Under the pieces are notes generated by a model. It did no database searches. It was given only the letters and a program-made list of their open reading frames with translations, and was not told the origin of the DNA. DNA of 64,000 bases. Source: Neisseriaceae bacterium. GTDB taxonomy: Bacteria; Pseudomonadota; Gammaproteobacteria; Burkholderiales; Chromobacteriaceae. A program made the translations under genes and the position numbers. The DNA lies in assembly GCA_027489245.1 (NCBI GenBank), contig JAIYAC010000025.1, forward strand, positions 1 to 64,000. The letters run 5' to 3'. Below, one piece after another: positions 44,204-53,265 of this stretch (position 1 is its first letter; every line of letters begins with the position of its first letter).

Positions 44204-44910
44204 GTCTCTTGGAAGTCAAAAACCTGCAAGTGTCCTACGGCGGTATCCAGGCCGTACGTGGCATCGATTTTCACATCAACAAGGGCGAGCTGGTGACGCT
44301 GATCGGTGCCAACGGTGCCGGCAAGACCACCACGCTGAAGACCTTGGTGGGCATGGTGAAAAAGTCCGGCGGTACCATCCATTTCGATGGCAAGGAAACC
44401 GACAACATCGCCTCGTTCAACTTTGTGCGTAATGGCCTGGTGATGGTGCCGGAAGGTCGCGGCATCTTTGGCAAGCTGACGGTGGAAGAAAACCTGCAAA
44501 TGGGTGGCTACCATCGTAACGACAAAGACGGCATCCAGCGTGACATCGAGCGCGGCTACGAGCTGTTCCCGCGCCTGAAAGAGCGCCAGAAGCAGCTGGC
44601 CGGTACCCTGTCTGGTGGCGAGCAGCAGATGGTAGCGATGGCGCGAGCCATCATCTCCCAGCCCAAGCTGCTGTTGCTGGACGAGCCTTCCATGGGCCTG
44701 GCGCCGCTGATCGTGGAAAAGATCTTCGAGATCATCCAGATGGTGGCCAAAGAAGGCGTGACCATGCTGCTGGTAGAGCAGAACGCCAAGCTGGCACTGG
44801 AAGTGTCGCAGCGTGGCTACGTGATGGAAAGCGGCCGCATCACCATGAGCGGCCCGGCGCAAGACCTGCTGGCCGACGAGCGCGTGCGTAACGCCTACCT
44901 GGGCGAATAA
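44200..44910 (+). CDS. livF: Branched-chain amino acid ABC transporter ATPase LivF
   Basis: This second ATPase has 236 residues: Walker A GANGAGKTT, VPEGRGIFGKLTVEENL, signature LSGGEQQMVAMARAI, Walker B LLLLDEPSMGLAP and LLVEQNAKLAL. These are the LivF hallmarks. It is last gene of the operon, followed by a terminator. Confidence 0.94.
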   Translation: MSLLEVKNLQVSYGGIQAVRGIDFHINKGELVTLIGANGAGKTTTLKTLVGMVKKSGGTIHFDGKETDNIASFNFVRNGLVMVPEGRGIFGKLTVEENLQMGGYHRNDKDGIQRDIERGYELFPRLKERQKQLAGTLSGGEQQMVAMARAIISQPKLLLLDEPSMGLAPLIVEKIFEIIQMVAKEGVTMLLVEQNAKLALEVSQRGYVMESGRITMSGPAQDLLADERVRNAYLGE

Positions 44911-44930
44911 GCCAGCTCATCGCCTGACCC

Positions 44931-44959
44931 ACCCCCTGTCCTGTGGCAGGGGGTTTTTC
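44931..44959 (+). terminator. Terminator of livHMGF
   Basis: CCCCCTG pairs with CAGGGGG over an 8-base loop, followed by T5, 20 bases past livF. Confidence 0.85.
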
Positions 44960-45007
44960 TTTGTGTTTGCGCCGGCCTGCCAGCTATCATGCTGCTGCCC
45001 GTAAGCT

Positions 45008-45793
45008 ATGGAAACCGTCATGACCGCACAAACCGATAGCATGGTGCTGTTGCATCTGCTGCTGGGCTCGCTGATGCTGCCCCCGCTCAACTACCTGTTG
45101 CTGGCACTGGCCGGCTGGCTGCTGCAGCGCCGCCGGCCACGGCTGGGGCGCAGCCTGCTATTGGCGGCCGGCGTGTCGGCGTACCTGCTCAGTTTGCCCG
45201 TGACCGCGATGTGGCTGAACAGCTGGCTGGAACGCTACCCGCCACTGGCGCTGGCCGATGCCCGCCAGGCACAGGCTATCGTGATTCTGGGGGGCGGGCA
45301 GCGCCCCGCACCCGAGTATGCGGCCAACGTGCTCTCCGGTGCCGCCAATCAGCGCGTACAGTACGGCGCCTGGCTGGCGCGCCAGACCGGCCTGCCCATT
45401 CTGGTCAGCGGCGGTTCACCGTTGGGTGGCGAGCCAGAAGCGGCGGTGATGGCGCGTGTACTGCAGCAGAGTTATGGCCTGAGTGTGCGCTGGCAAGAAG
45501 GCGCATCGCGCACCACGCAGGAAAACGCCCGCTATAGCCAGGCGCTGCTAACCAAAGATGGCATACAGCGCATTGTGCTGGTGACCCAGGCCTGGCACAT
45601 GCCGCGGGCGCTGCCTTTCTTTACTGAGCAAGGCTTGCAGGCGCTGCCGGCATCGACTGGCTACAGCCGCTACGATGGCCAGGGCTTGGTGCACTGGCTA
45701 CCTAGCGGCACTGCCATGCAAGAGTGTCACCAGGCACTGCGCGAGGTTATCGGAATGTTGTACTATACAATCCGTCGACAATTTGGAAGCTAA
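45008..45793 (+). CDS. YdcF/ElyC-family membrane protein (DUF218)
   Basis: This inner-membrane protein has 261 residues. Two N-terminal hydrophobic segments (LLGSLMLPPLNYLLLALAGW and SLLLAAGVSAYLLSLPV) precede a DUF218 domain with IVILGGGQRPAPEYAAN, LVSGGSPLGGEPEA, SRTTQENARYS and LVTQAWHMPRA. The Escherichia coli relative ElyC is linked to envelope and peptidoglycan precursor metabolism; the precise reaction is not known. ATG 45020 is an alternative start. A repeat copy (45319-45328) encodes YAANV in the domain. The downstream cinA-like gene starts four bases after the stop. Confidence 0.85.
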   Translation: METVMTAQTDSMVLLHLLLGSLMLPPLNYLLLALAGWLLQRRRPRLGRSLLLAAGVSAYLLSLPVTAMWLNSWLERYPPLALADARQAQAIVILGGGQRPAPEYAANVLSGAANQRVQYGAWLARQTGLPILVSGGSPLGGEPEAAVMARVLQQSYGLSVRWQEGASRTTQENARYSQALLTKDGIQRIVLVTQAWHMPRALPFFTEQGLQALPASTGYSRYDGQGLVHWLPSGTAMQECHQALREVIGMLYYTIRRQFGS

Positions 45794-45797
45794 AACC

Positions 45798-46550
45798 ATG
45801 AAAACCGGTGCACTGATTATTGGGGACGAGCTGCTGTCCGGCAAACGCCAGGATAAGCATATGCAGTCGTTGATTCGCATGTTGGCCGCACGCGGCATGA
45901 AGCTGGCGTGGGCAGAATACCTGGGCGACGACCCAGCGCGTATCGAAGCCGCGCTGCGCCGCGCGGTTGCCAGTGGCGACCTGGTATTCAGCTTTGGTGG
46001 TATCGGTGCCACCCCGGATGACCACACCCGCGGCTGTGCCGCAGCCGCGCTGGGCGAGCCGCTGGCCGTGCATCCCGAAGCACGCGCCTTGATAGAAGGG
46101 CGCTTTGGCGACGAAGCCTACCCGCACCGCATCAATATGGGTACCTTTCCCGCCAGCGCCAGCATCATCCCCAACCCGGTTAACCAGATTCCCGGCTTCA
46201 GCTGTGGCCATGTGCACTTTGTGCCGGGCTTCCCCAATATGGCCTGGCCCATGGTGGAGTGGGTACTGGACACCCATTACCGCCAGCTGTTCAGCGACAC
46301 GCCAGACGTCGAGCGTGGCTGCATTGCGCTGGACGCGCGCGAGGGCGACCTGATCAGCCTGATGCAGGACTTTGTCGCGCGTTACCCCGCGCTGCGCCTG
46401 TCCAGCCTGCCCAGCTTCGGCAACGAGCGCATTGCCCAGATGCATATCGAGTTCGGTTTTACCGGCCAGCCGGCGCTGGTGGGCATTGCGCTGAGCGAAT
46501 GGCAGAAAGCCCTGCAAGCCAAGGGCTATACCGTGCAGCCCAAGACCTGA
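45798..46550 (+). CDS. CinA-like molybdopterin-binding-domain protein
   Basis: The product has 250 residues, starting MKTGALIIGDELLSGKRQDKH and containing FSFGGIGATPDDHTR, the MoCF/molybdopterin-binding fold found at the N-terminus of CinA. It lacks the C-terminal nicotinamide-nucleotide deamidase domain, so it is the short stand-alone form often labelled competence/damage-inducible protein A. That name does not establish a role in competence. It forms a transcription unit with the ydcF-like gene. A repeat copy (45881-45890) encodes MLAARGM. Confidence 0.85.
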   Translation: MKTGALIIGDELLSGKRQDKHMQSLIRMLAARGMKLAWAEYLGDDPARIEAALRRAVASGDLVFSFGGIGATPDDHTRGCAAAALGEPLAVHPEARALIEGRFGDEAYPHRINMGTFPASASIIPNPVNQIPGFSCGHVHFVPGFPNMAWPMVEWVLDTHYRQLFSDTPDVERGCIALDAREGDLISLMQDFVARYPALRLSSLPSFGNERIAQMHIEFGFTGQPALVGIALSEWQKALQAKGYTVQPKT

Positions 46551-46565
46551 GCATAAATTGCCACA

Positions 46566-46592
46566 AGGTTGGCCGCCTACCCTGCGGCCAAC
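46566..46592. repeat. Inverted pair of the repeat, one copy imperfect
   Basis: AGGTTGGCCGC (last base altered) and TGCGGCCAACC face each other across a short spacer after the cinA-like gene. The stem is 11 bp with no following T run. Confidence 0.7.
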
Positions 46593-46663
46593 CCTATCGC
46601 GCTTGACCGGCAGCCGCCCGCTGCCGATACTGGCGCTTCAATAAATACCGCCAAGGAGACCGA

Positions 46664-46760
46664 CATGGAAAAAATGGATCTTGCCATCGTGCCGGTCACC
46701 GTCTGAGCGGGTACTACGCCTTTTTCCAGCGCCTAGCGCTGTCCGCCTTACCCCTCATTC
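46664..46760 (+). pseudogene. Possible remnant of a VOC/glyoxalase-family gene
   Basis: After a good ribosome-binding site the frame opens MDLAIVPVTV, then stops. In the next frame YYAFFQRLA follows. VOC-superfamily proteins commonly start with a strand like IVPV and then RAKAFYQRLGF. The two fragments could be a degraded start of such a gene. The match is short and this is a weak call. Confidence 0.2.
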
Positions 46761-46865
46761 CGTGCCGCCGGCCTCAGCCAACCGGTGCCGCAGCCAGCCT
46801 GCGGCGATAGCCCTTTACGGGCATGGCCCGCTGATCTTGCATGCGGGCCCGTTACGGATACCGAC

Positions 46866-47924
46866 ATGTTCACATTCGATTTTTCACGTCTGGCCACCAT
46901 TGGCCTGACCCCTGTTTTACTGCAAAACCTGCTACAGCAAGCACAACACGACGGCACCTTGTTTCGTATCAGCGCGGTGCATCGCGATGCCGTCCTGCTA
47001 CACGATGGCGAGCGCGAGTGCCGTTGCCGGCTAGCCAGTAGCCAGTGGCAAGCCCTGCAGGCCGAAGATGGCCTGGCCGTGGGCGACTGGGTGCTGGCCG
47101 CCTGCGACCCCGCTGGCGACTGGTGGCTGCAACAGCGCTTGGCACCCGTTAACGCACTACTGCGGCGTAATAGCCACGGCCAGCGCCAGCGCATTGCCAG
47201 CAATATTGATACCGCACTTCTGGTGATGGGGCTGGATGGCGATTTCAATCTGCGCCGGCTGGAGCGCTTTATCAGCATGGTGAGTGCGGCCGGCATTGCG
47301 CCGGTGGTTGTGCTGAGTAAGGCCGACCAGTGTGCCGACCCGGACGCCAGCATGCATACGGTTCGCCAGCGCCTGCCTGCTGCCATGACGGTGCTGGCGC
47401 TAAATGGCACAGACGCGGCAAGCTGCGGCCAACTTGCGCCGTGGCTGGGGCAGGGGCAGACGCTGATCGTGCTGGGCAGCTCTGGTGTGGGCAAATCCAC
47501 GCTCAGTAATACCTTGCTGGGTGAAGCCTGCCAGCAAACCGGTGCGGTGCGTGCCGATGATAGCCGCGGCCGCCATACCACCACAGCACGCAGTTTGCAC
47601 CGGCTGCCAGGCGGCGCCTGCCTGATCGATACCCCCGGTGTGCGCACCTTGCAGCCTGACCTGGACGAGGTGGCGCTGGCCGACAGCTTTGACGATATCG
47701 CCCGCCTGGCTAAGCAGTGCCAGTTTCGCGACTGCCAGCATCAGCATGAGCCGGGTTGTGCCGTGCGCCCTGTGGTAGACGCCGACCGCTTGCACAATTA
47801 CTTCAAGCTATTGCGCGAAGCGCGCCGTGGCGAGGAAAGCTTGCTGCAACGCAAGGCCCAGCAGGCGGTGTGGAAGCGGCGCAGCAAGGCCATGCGGCAA
47901 AAGCAGAAATTGTTGCGTGATTGA
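46866..47924 (+). CDS. rsgA: Ribosome small subunit-dependent GTPase RsgA
   Basis: This circularly permuted GTPase helps late 30S maturation. The product is 352 residues. An N-terminal OB fold is followed by G4 (VVLSKADQ), then G1 (GSSGVGKSTL near 205), then G3 (DTPGVR), which is the permuted order that defines the family. A C-terminal zinc module is CQFRDCQHQHEPGC. The start MFTFDFSRL at 46866 is chosen over an upstream frame of low-quality sequence. A repeat copy lies at 47424-47433 in the loop just before G1. Confidence 0.93.
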   Translation: MFTFDFSRLATIGLTPVLLQNLLQQAQHDGTLFRISAVHRDAVLLHDGERECRCRLASSQWQALQAEDGLAVGDWVLAACDPAGDWWLQQRLAPVNALLRRNSHGQRQRIASNIDTALLVMGLDGDFNLRRLERFISMVSAAGIAPVVVLSKADQCADPDASMHTVRQRLPAAMTVLALNGTDAASCGQLAPWLGQGQTLIVLGSSGVGKSTLSNTLLGEACQQTGAVRADDSRGRHTTTARSLHRLPGGACLIDTPGVRTLQPDLDEVALADSFDDIARLAKQCQFRDCQHQHEPGCAVRPVVDADRLHNYFKLLREARRGEESLLQRKAQQAVWKRRSKAMRQKQKLLRD

Positions 47925-47942
47925 GGTGCTCGCCTGTAAATG

Positions 47943-47977
47943 AAAAAGCCGGTTATCCATGGATAACCGGCTTTTTT
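47943..47977. terminator. Bidirectional terminator between rsgA and rhlE
   Basis: A perfect palindrome centred on CCATGG, with A5 and T6 flanks, serves both convergent genes. The stem reaches 12 bp in the GC-rich part. Confidence 0.9.
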
Positions 47978-48018
47978 ACACTAGCCAGCCAGCGAGGCGG
48001 GCATGGCTATATAGCGGA

Positions 48019-49767
48019 TCAGGGCTTGCGCTTGGGCGCGCTGAACAGCGCAGCCTGTTGCTGGCGTGGCTTGCCGCCTTGGCCTTGACCTTGGCGTGCG
48101 CCGCCCTGGCCCTGGCCGCGAGGCTGTTGTTGCATGCCGCCGTTTTGCTGGCGCGGTGGCTTGCGGCCGGTGAGGGTGCCCATGCTCAGTTCGTGCATGG
48201 TCAGCGTGGGTTGGCGTGGGCCATCGTCGTGGAAGAAGTTACCGTTCGGCTCGCCTTGCGGTTTGCGTGGTTTCTCCTGGCGTGGCTGGCGTGGTTTGTC
48301 GCCCGCCGCTTTGGGCTGCTGGCTGTCGCTGCGCGGCTTGCCGCCGTTGTTGTTGCGGCGTGCGTCGCCGTTCTGGCCGCGTGGTGCCTGGGCTGGCTTG
48401 TCGCCGGCCGGTTTGGCCGTGCGCGGTGCGCGTTTTTCCTGCGCCTCGCCCCCTTCACGCTGCGCCGGTTTGGCCTGGCGTGGTTTGCCGCCCTGGCCTT
48501 GGCGTGCGCCCTGGCCACCGCGACGGTTATTGCCGCTGCTGCCGCCTTTCGGGGTGCTGGTAGGGGTGAGCGCACCATGGATATAGCGGCCCAGGCCGAT
48601 TTCGATGGCTTGCGGCTCGGCGTTCGGGTCGGCTTCAAAGCCCTCAACGGTAAAGCGTTCAACGGTTTGCTTGGTCAGTTTCTCGATGTCGCGCAGGAAG
48701 CCCAGCTCGTCTACGCAGACCAGCGAAATGGCTTCGCCCACGCAGCCGGCACGGCCGGTACGGCCGATACGGTGTACGTAGTCTTCCGGCACATTGGGCA
48801 GCTCGTAGTTCACCACGTGTGGCAGCTCTTCGATATCCAGACCGCGGGCGGCGATGTCGGTGGCCACCAGTACCGGCAGGCTGCCGTCTTTGAAGCCGGC
48901 CAGCGCCTTGGTACGTGCGCCCTGGCTCTTGTTGCCGTGGATGGCCATGCTGGCGATGCCGGCTTTTTCCAGCTTTTCGGCCAGACGGTTGGCGCCGTGT
49001 TTGGTGCGGGTGAAGACCAGTACCTGGTGCCAGTCACCGCCTTTGATCATGCTGATCAGCAGCTCGGTTTTACGGTCGCGGTCGACCAGATGCACCTTCT
49101 GGGTGATCTGGGCGTTGGTCTGGTTCGGGCGGGCCACTTCTACCAGTTTGGGCTGGTTCAGCAGCTTGTCGGCCAGTGTTTTGATTTCATTGGAGAAAGT
49201 GGCCGAGAATAGCAGGTTCTGGCGTTGCTGCGGCAGCAGGGCCAGCACTTTCTTGATGTCGTGGATAAAGCCCATATCCAGCATGCGGTCGGCTTCGTCC
49301 AGAACCAGGATTTCCACACCGGACAGGTCGACGGTTTTCTGGCCGGCGTGGTCCAGCAGGCGGCCCGGGGTGGCTACCAGGATATCTACCGGCTTGCGCA
49401 GGGCGGCGATCTGCGGGTTGATGCCCACACCGCCAAACATCACCATGGATTTCAGCGGCAGGTATTTGCCGTACTCACGCACGGATTCTTCAACCTGGGC
49501 GGCCAGCTCGCGGGTGGGGGTGAGCACCAGGGCGCGCGGGCGGCCTTTCTGTTTGGCCGGGGCATCCATCAGGCGGTGCAGCAGCGGCAGGGTAAAGCCG
49601 GCGGTTTTACCGGTACCAGTCTGCGCTGCGGCCAGCAGGTCGCCACCCAGCAAAACCTGGGGGATGGCTTGCGCCTGGATCGGGGTAGGGGTGGTGTAAC
49701 CGGTGTCGGCCACGGCGCGCAGTAGCGGCTCGGCCAGACCCAGTGCAGCAAAAGTCAGTTCGGACAT
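48019..49767 (-). CDS. rhlE: DEAD-box RNA helicase RhlE
   Basis: This ATP-dependent RNA helicase acts in ribosome assembly and RNA decay. The product is 582 residues. The helicase core (1-375) has the Q motif [12 protein letters not shown], Walker [24 protein letters not shown] with [39 protein letters not shown] and HRIGRTGR. The remaining 200 residues form a low-complexity, Gly/Gln/Arg/Lys/Pro-rich basic tail with many RQGQGG-like units, likely disordered and RNA-binding. No repeat copy occurs inside, despite the long free tail. Confidence 0.93.
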   Translation of the reverse strand: MSELTFAALGLAEPLLRAVADTGYTTPTPIQAQAIPQVLLGGDLLAAAQTGTGKTAGFTLPLLHRLMDAPAKQKGRPRALVLTPTRELAAQVEESVREYGKYLPLKSMVMFGGVGINPQIAALRKPVDILVATPGRLLDHAGQKTVDLSGVEILVLDEADRMLDMGFIHDIKKVLALLPQQRQNLLFSATFSNEIKTLADKLLNQPKLVEVARPNQTNAQITQKVHLVDRDRKTELLISMIKGGDWHQVLVFTRTKHGANRLAEKLEKAGIASMAIHGNKSQGARTKALAGFKDGSLPVLVATDIAARGLDIEELPHVVNYELPNVPEDYVHRIGRTGRAGCVGEAISLVCVDELGFLRDIEKLTKQTVERFTVEGFEADPNAEPQAIEIGLGRYIHGALTPTSTPKGGSSGNNRRGGQGARQGQGGKPRQAKPAQREGGEAQEKRAPRTAKPAGDKPAQAPRGQNGDARRNNNGGKPRSDSQQPKAAGDKPRQPRQEKPRKPQGEPNGNFFHDDGPRQPTLTMHELSMGTLTGRKPPRQQNGGMQQQPRGQGQGGARQGQGQGGKPRQQQAALFSAPKRKP

Positions 49768-50101
49768 TTATTGTGCAATCAGGATGTCTGCCCATTGCAA
49801 TGACAATACCAATCCGGGCGGACAAAACATTAGTTCATGGAGTGGGCCGGCAGGCTGCCTGGCCAAAGAGATAGTCGCGTTGATTGGTGGGGACGCGAAG
49901 CCGTAAGTTTACATTGAATAGCGATGCTGTGCTGGTAAACCGGCTCACTTTATAGAAAATATCCATAATGCAAGCTGCCGCGCGCGGCGGGGTGTTGCCG
50001 GCTTGAGCGGGGCGCTTGGCATGCGGGGCGTGGTGTGGTGCACCGCGCCGGGCGGCGAACGGACCTTGCCGCAACCCGGCCGCCCCGCATCGGCCGTGGC
50101 C
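49768..50101. other. Gap between rhlE and mmsB, 334 bases
   Basis: The left half is moderately AT-rich and holds the rhlE promoter region, where no clear -35/-10 pair stands out. The right half is GC-rich, with the arms of a distant inverted repeat, ATGCGGGGCG (50021-50030) and CGCCCCGCAT (50081-50090), that could end mmsB transcription. No gene seen. Confidence 0.5.
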
Positions 50102-50998
50102 TTAGCCGGTGCTGCTTTGCGTGAAGTGCTGCACGATGCTGGAGAAATCCAGCTTGCCCTGGCCGGCTGCCACGTGTGCCTCGAACAGCTGCTGCGCCAG
50201 GCTGCCCATGGGGTTGGCCGCTTGGCTCTGGCTGGCGGTTTCACTGGCCAGGCGCAGGTCTTTCAGCATCAGCTCGCTCATGAAACCACCACTGTAGCCA
50301 CGGCTGGCAGGCGCGGCTTCCATCACGCCTGGCCAGGGGTTGTAGCGGTCCAGCACCCAGTTGCTGCCCGAGCTTTTGCTCATGATGTCCGACAGCACGG
50401 CGGGCTCCAGCCCGTTTTGTACGCCCAGCGCCAGCGCCTCGGCGGTGCCGGCCATCAGGATGCCCAGCAGCATGTTGTTGCATACTTTGGCGGTTTGGCC
50501 GGCACCCGCGCCACCGGCGTGGAACAGGTTTTTGCCCATGCTGGCCAGCAGCGGCCGCGCTGCGTCTACGTTGGCCGCATCGCCGCCAATCATGAAGGTG
50601 AGCGTGCCGGCTGCTGCCCCTGCGGTACCGCCGGATACCGGCGCGTCCAGAAAGCGCAGCCCAGCGGCAGCGGCTGCATTGGCTACGCCACGGGCGGTAT
50701 GCGCGGCGATGGTGCTGCAGTCGATCACCAGCGTCGTGGCCGGCAGGCGGGCAAACAGGCCGCTTTCGCCCAGGTACAGGCTTTCCACGTGCTGGCCGGC
50801 GGGCAGCATGGAGATGATGACTTCGGCGCCATCCACTGCCTGCTGCACGCTGTCGGCAGGGCGGCCGCCAGCGGCGGCAAACTGTTCCAGTGCCAGTGGT
50901 GATAGGTCGAAACCATGCACGCTATGGCCCGCCTTGACCAGGTTGGCCGCCATCGGGCCACCCATATTGCCCAGACCGATAAATGCGATATGTGTCAT
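50102..50998 (-). CDS. mmsB: 3-hydroxyisobutyrate dehydrogenase
   Basis: The enzyme oxidises 3-hydroxyisobutyrate to methylmalonate semialdehyde with NAD in valine catabolism. The product is 298 residues: dinucleotide motif IAFIGLGNMGGPMAANL, substrate motif FLDAPVSGGTAGA and the catalytic Lys in GQTAKVCNNML near 170. It is the last gene of the minus-strand valine cluster, 16 bases after the hydrolase gene. A repeat copy (50570-50579) encodes AAN. Confidence 0.93.
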   Translation of the reverse strand: MTHIAFIGLGNMGGPMAANLVKAGHSVHGFDLSPLALEQFAAAGGRPADSVQQAVDGAEVIISMLPAGQHVESLYLGESGLFARLPATTLVIDCSTIAAHTARGVANAAAAAGLRFLDAPVSGGTAGAAAGTLTFMIGGDAANVDAARPLLASMGKNLFHAGGAGAGQTAKVCNNMLLGILMAGTAEALALGVQNGLEPAVLSDIMSKSSGSNWVLDRYNPWPGVMEAAPASRGYSGGFMSELMLKDLRLASETASQSQAANPMGSLAQQLFEAHVAAGQGKLDFSSIVQHFTQSSTG

Positions 50999-51014
50999 GT
51001 TGTGTGTCCTTTGC

Positions 51015-52136
51015 TCAGGCCAATGCTGCCAGCGGGTGGTCGGCAGCGCGCCAGGGTTGGGTAAAGTGGGCGGCCACGGTGTGGCTGTCTACGTCGGCCA
51101 GCGTGGGGCGGGCCCACTTGGGCTGGCGGTCTTTGTCTACCAGCAGGGCGCGTACGCCTTCGCGGAATTCCGGCCCGGCGCAGAAGTTCAGCGATAGTGC
51201 CAGCTCCATGCGGAACACCTCGGCCAGCGACAGGTGGCGGGCGCGGCGGTAGATTTCCCACGTGACGGCGGCGCTGGTGGGGCAGCCCGCGGCATAGGTT
51301 TTGGCTGCCGCGGCCAGCCAGGGGTCTTCGTAGGCGGTGTGGCGCAGTGCCAGGTCTACGGCCTGTAGCGAACCCTTGTTCATCAAGGCATGGATGGCCG
51401 GCAGGTTGCGCTGCAGCGCGCTGTCGGCCAGGGTGTCGGCGTTCAGGTTTTCCAGCTCGCCCAGCAGGGCGGTAAGGCGGGCATGGTTGGCCGCAGCATC
51501 GGCCTGCCAGTGGCTGGCTGTCATGGCAGCCAGCAGGGTATCCCAGCCGTTTTGCGGCAGGATGTGGTCGGCCAGGTTGGCCAGCAGCGCGTCGCGGGCG
51601 TTGATCGGTGCACCGGTCAGGCCCAGGAACAAGCCGCTTTTGGCGGGCATGCGCTGCAGGAACCAGCTGCCGGCCACGTCCGGGTACAGGCCGATGGTGA
51701 TCTCGGGCATGGCGATGCGCGTACTGGCCGTGGCCACGCGGTGGCTGGCACCGGCCATCAGGCCCAGGCCGCCGCCCATCACGATACCGCTGCCCCACAC
51801 CAGCAGGGGCTTCTGGTAGGTGTGGATGCGGTAGTCCAGCGCGTATTCGCGCGTAAAGAAATCTTCCGCCAACGCGTTGGGGTAGTTGTTGTCGTCTAGC
51901 AGCGCCTCGCGCAGCGCACGGACGTCGCCCCCGGCGCAGAAGGCCTTGTCGCCTGCGCCACGCAGCAAGACGGCGGCGATGCCGTCGTCGGCATCCCAGA
52001 TCGACAGCCGTGCGTCCAGCAGGCGGATCATGTCCAGGTTCAGCGCGTTGAGCGCCTTTTCTGCGTTTAATGTGGCTACCCCCAGGCGCATGCCGCTGGT
52101 GGTGGCGATTTCGTCAAACAGCACGATGTCGTTCAT
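51015..52136 (-). CDS. 3-hydroxyisobutyryl-CoA hydrolase (enoyl-CoA hydratase/isomerase family)
   Basis: The product has 373 residues of the longer crotonase-fold subgroup (ECH_2) that includes 3-hydroxyisobutyryl-CoA hydrolase. Motifs are LNALNLDMIRLL, FCAGGDVRAL and the oxyanion GSGIVMGGGLGLMAGAS; the characteristic C-terminal extension has FRMELALSLNF and REGVRALLVDKDRQPKW. In this cluster it should release free 3-hydroxyisobutyrate for MmsB. An enoyl-CoA hydratase label is also possible, but length and context favour the hydrolase. A repeat copy is at 51486-51495. Confidence 0.88.
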   Translation of the reverse strand: MNDIVLFDEIATTSGMRLGVATLNAEKALNALNLDMIRLLDARLSIWDADDGIAAVLLRGAGDKAFCAGGDVRALREALLDDNNYPNALAEDFFTREYALDYRIHTYQKPLLVWGSGIVMGGGLGLMAGASHRVATASTRIAMPEITIGLYPDVAGSWFLQRMPAKSGLFLGLTGAPINARDALLANLADHILPQNGWDTLLAAMTASHWQADAAANHARLTALLGELENLNADTLADSALQRNLPAIHALMNKGSLQAVDLALRHTAYEDPWLAAAAKTYAAGCPTSAAVTWEIYRRARHLSLAEVFRMELALSLNFCAGPEFREGVRALLVDKDRQPKWARPTLADVDSHTVAAHFTQPWRAADHPLAALA

Positions 52137-52191
52137 GGTGTTCCTTGATGATGGCGGGGTCTGGTTGCGAAAAACTGCCTGGCCGCAACCA

Positions 52192-52287
52192 CCACGAAAA
52201 GCATGAAAAGATACCGCCCAAGGGCGATGGGTCTTTATGGCCTGCCAATGATGGCAGTGCAGGTTTTACTTTCGTGTTTTTCGTGGC
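52192..52287. repeat. CACGAAA inverted repeat, copy 1
   Basis: CCACGAAAAGCATGAAAAG (52192-52210) faces CTTTCGTGTTTTTCGTGG (52269-52286) in the gap between the hydrolase and hydratase genes. The arms match with about two differences. Confidence 0.75.
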
Positions 52288-52299
52288 AAAAAATGGTGG

Positions 52300-53079
52300 T
52301 CAGGCGTTTTTCCACACTGGCGGGCGTTTTTCCAGGAAGGCGTTCACGCCTTCACGCTGGTCTTCGCTGTCGAACAGCTTGATGAACAGCTCGCGCTCGT
52401 GGATAAGGTTGGCCGCAGGCGGTGCGTAGCGGGCGCGCTGTACCAGCGTCTTGCAAGCCGTTACCGCCACGGGCGACTGGCGGCCAACCTTGTCGGCCAG
52501 CGCCAGCGCCGCGTCGCGGGCTGCGCCCTTGGCGACCACTTCTTCTACTAGGCCGATGCGCAGCGCGGTGGCGGCATCCACGCGCTCGCCGCACAGGATC
52601 ATGCGTTTGGCCCAGCCTTCTCCCACCAGCCATGGCAGGTTTTGTGTGCCACCGGCGCAGGGCAGCAGGCCCACGGCGGCTTCCGGCAGTGCCATCTGCG
52701 CCTGCTCTTCGGCAAGGCGGATATCGCAGGCCAGCGCGCATTCCAGCCCGCCGCCCATGGCGTAGCCGTTGATGGCGGCAATGCTCACGCCACGAAAGCC
52801 GGACAGCGCCTCGAATGCCGCACCAAACGCCTGGCTGGCGCTGGCGGCGTGGCCTTTGTCGCCATCGGCAAACTGTTTCAGGTCGGCACCGGCGCTAAAG
52901 AATTTTTCGCCCTCGCCGGTGATCACCAGCGCGTAGATGCTGCGGTCGGCGTTCAGGTCGGCTACCAGCTGCTGTAGCCCCTGCAGGCTGTCCAGCGTCC
53001 AGGTATTGGCCGGCGGGTTGGCGATGGTGACGAGCGCGGTGTGCCCGATCTTTTCTACCTTGAGGTTGGTGTAGTGCAT
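52300..53079 (-). CDS. Enoyl-CoA hydratase (probable methacrylyl-CoA hydratase)
   Basis: This crotonase-fold enzyme has 259 residues. Motifs are NPPANTW, FSAGADLKQFA, the oxyanion and catalytic region INGYAMGGGLECALACDIRLA, and PEAAVGLLPCAGGTQ. Placed between the acyl-CoA dehydrogenase and the hydrolase, it should hydrate methacrylyl-CoA to 3-hydroxyisobutyryl-CoA. The specific substrate is inferred from context. A full 12-mer repeat copy is at 52406-52417 near the C-terminus. Confidence 0.88.
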   Translation of the reverse strand: MHYTNLKVEKIGHTALVTIANPPANTWTLDSLQGLQQLVADLNADRSIYALVITGEGEKFFSAGADLKQFADGDKGHAASASQAFGAAFEALSGFRGVSIAAINGYAMGGGLECALACDIRLAEEQAQMALPEAAVGLLPCAGGTQNLPWLVGEGWAKRMILCGERVDAATALRIGLVEEVVAKGAARDAALALADKVGRQSPVAVTACKTLVQRARYAPPAANLIHERELFIKLFDSEDQREGVNAFLEKRPPVWKNA

Positions 53080-53100
53080 GGGGTGGTTTCCTGTTTGTTG

Positions 53101-53248
53101 GCCACGAAAGACGGTTCAGTCTGGATGTCGGTCGTGTGCCTTTGTGCTGGGTAGTGTGTTTGCGGCGTTAGTCTGTTTTGCCACGAACCCCACGAAAAAC
53201 ACGAAAAGGGTCGTGCCTGCAGCTTGTGGCTTTCGTGCTTTTCGTGGC
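53101..53248. repeat. CACGAAA inverted repeat, copy 2
   Basis: A multi-unit arm with GCCACGAA, CCACGAAAA and CACGAAAAG (53180-53208) faces CTTTCGTGCTTTTCGTGGC (53230-53248) across about 20 bases. A further half unit GCCACGAAAG lies at 53101-53110. It occupies the hydratase-dehydrogenase gap. Confidence 0.8.
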
Positions 53249-53265
53249 TAATCTGCCCTTTGTCT

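Larger units (their letters stand above)
46551..46865. other. Gap with a repeat pair and a possible gene remnant
   Basis: This stretch of 315 bases contains an inverted repeat pair (46566-46592) and a Shine-Dalgarno-like AAGGAG followed by ATG 46664 opening a 13-codon frame (MEKMDLAIVPVTV). The rest has no credible gene. Confidence 0.5.

Noticed and set aside
46695..46705. ACCGTCTGAG resembling the Neisseria uptake core GCCGTCTGAA
   Set aside because: Two mismatches and a single occurrence. The classical Neisseria word is not enriched in this window.
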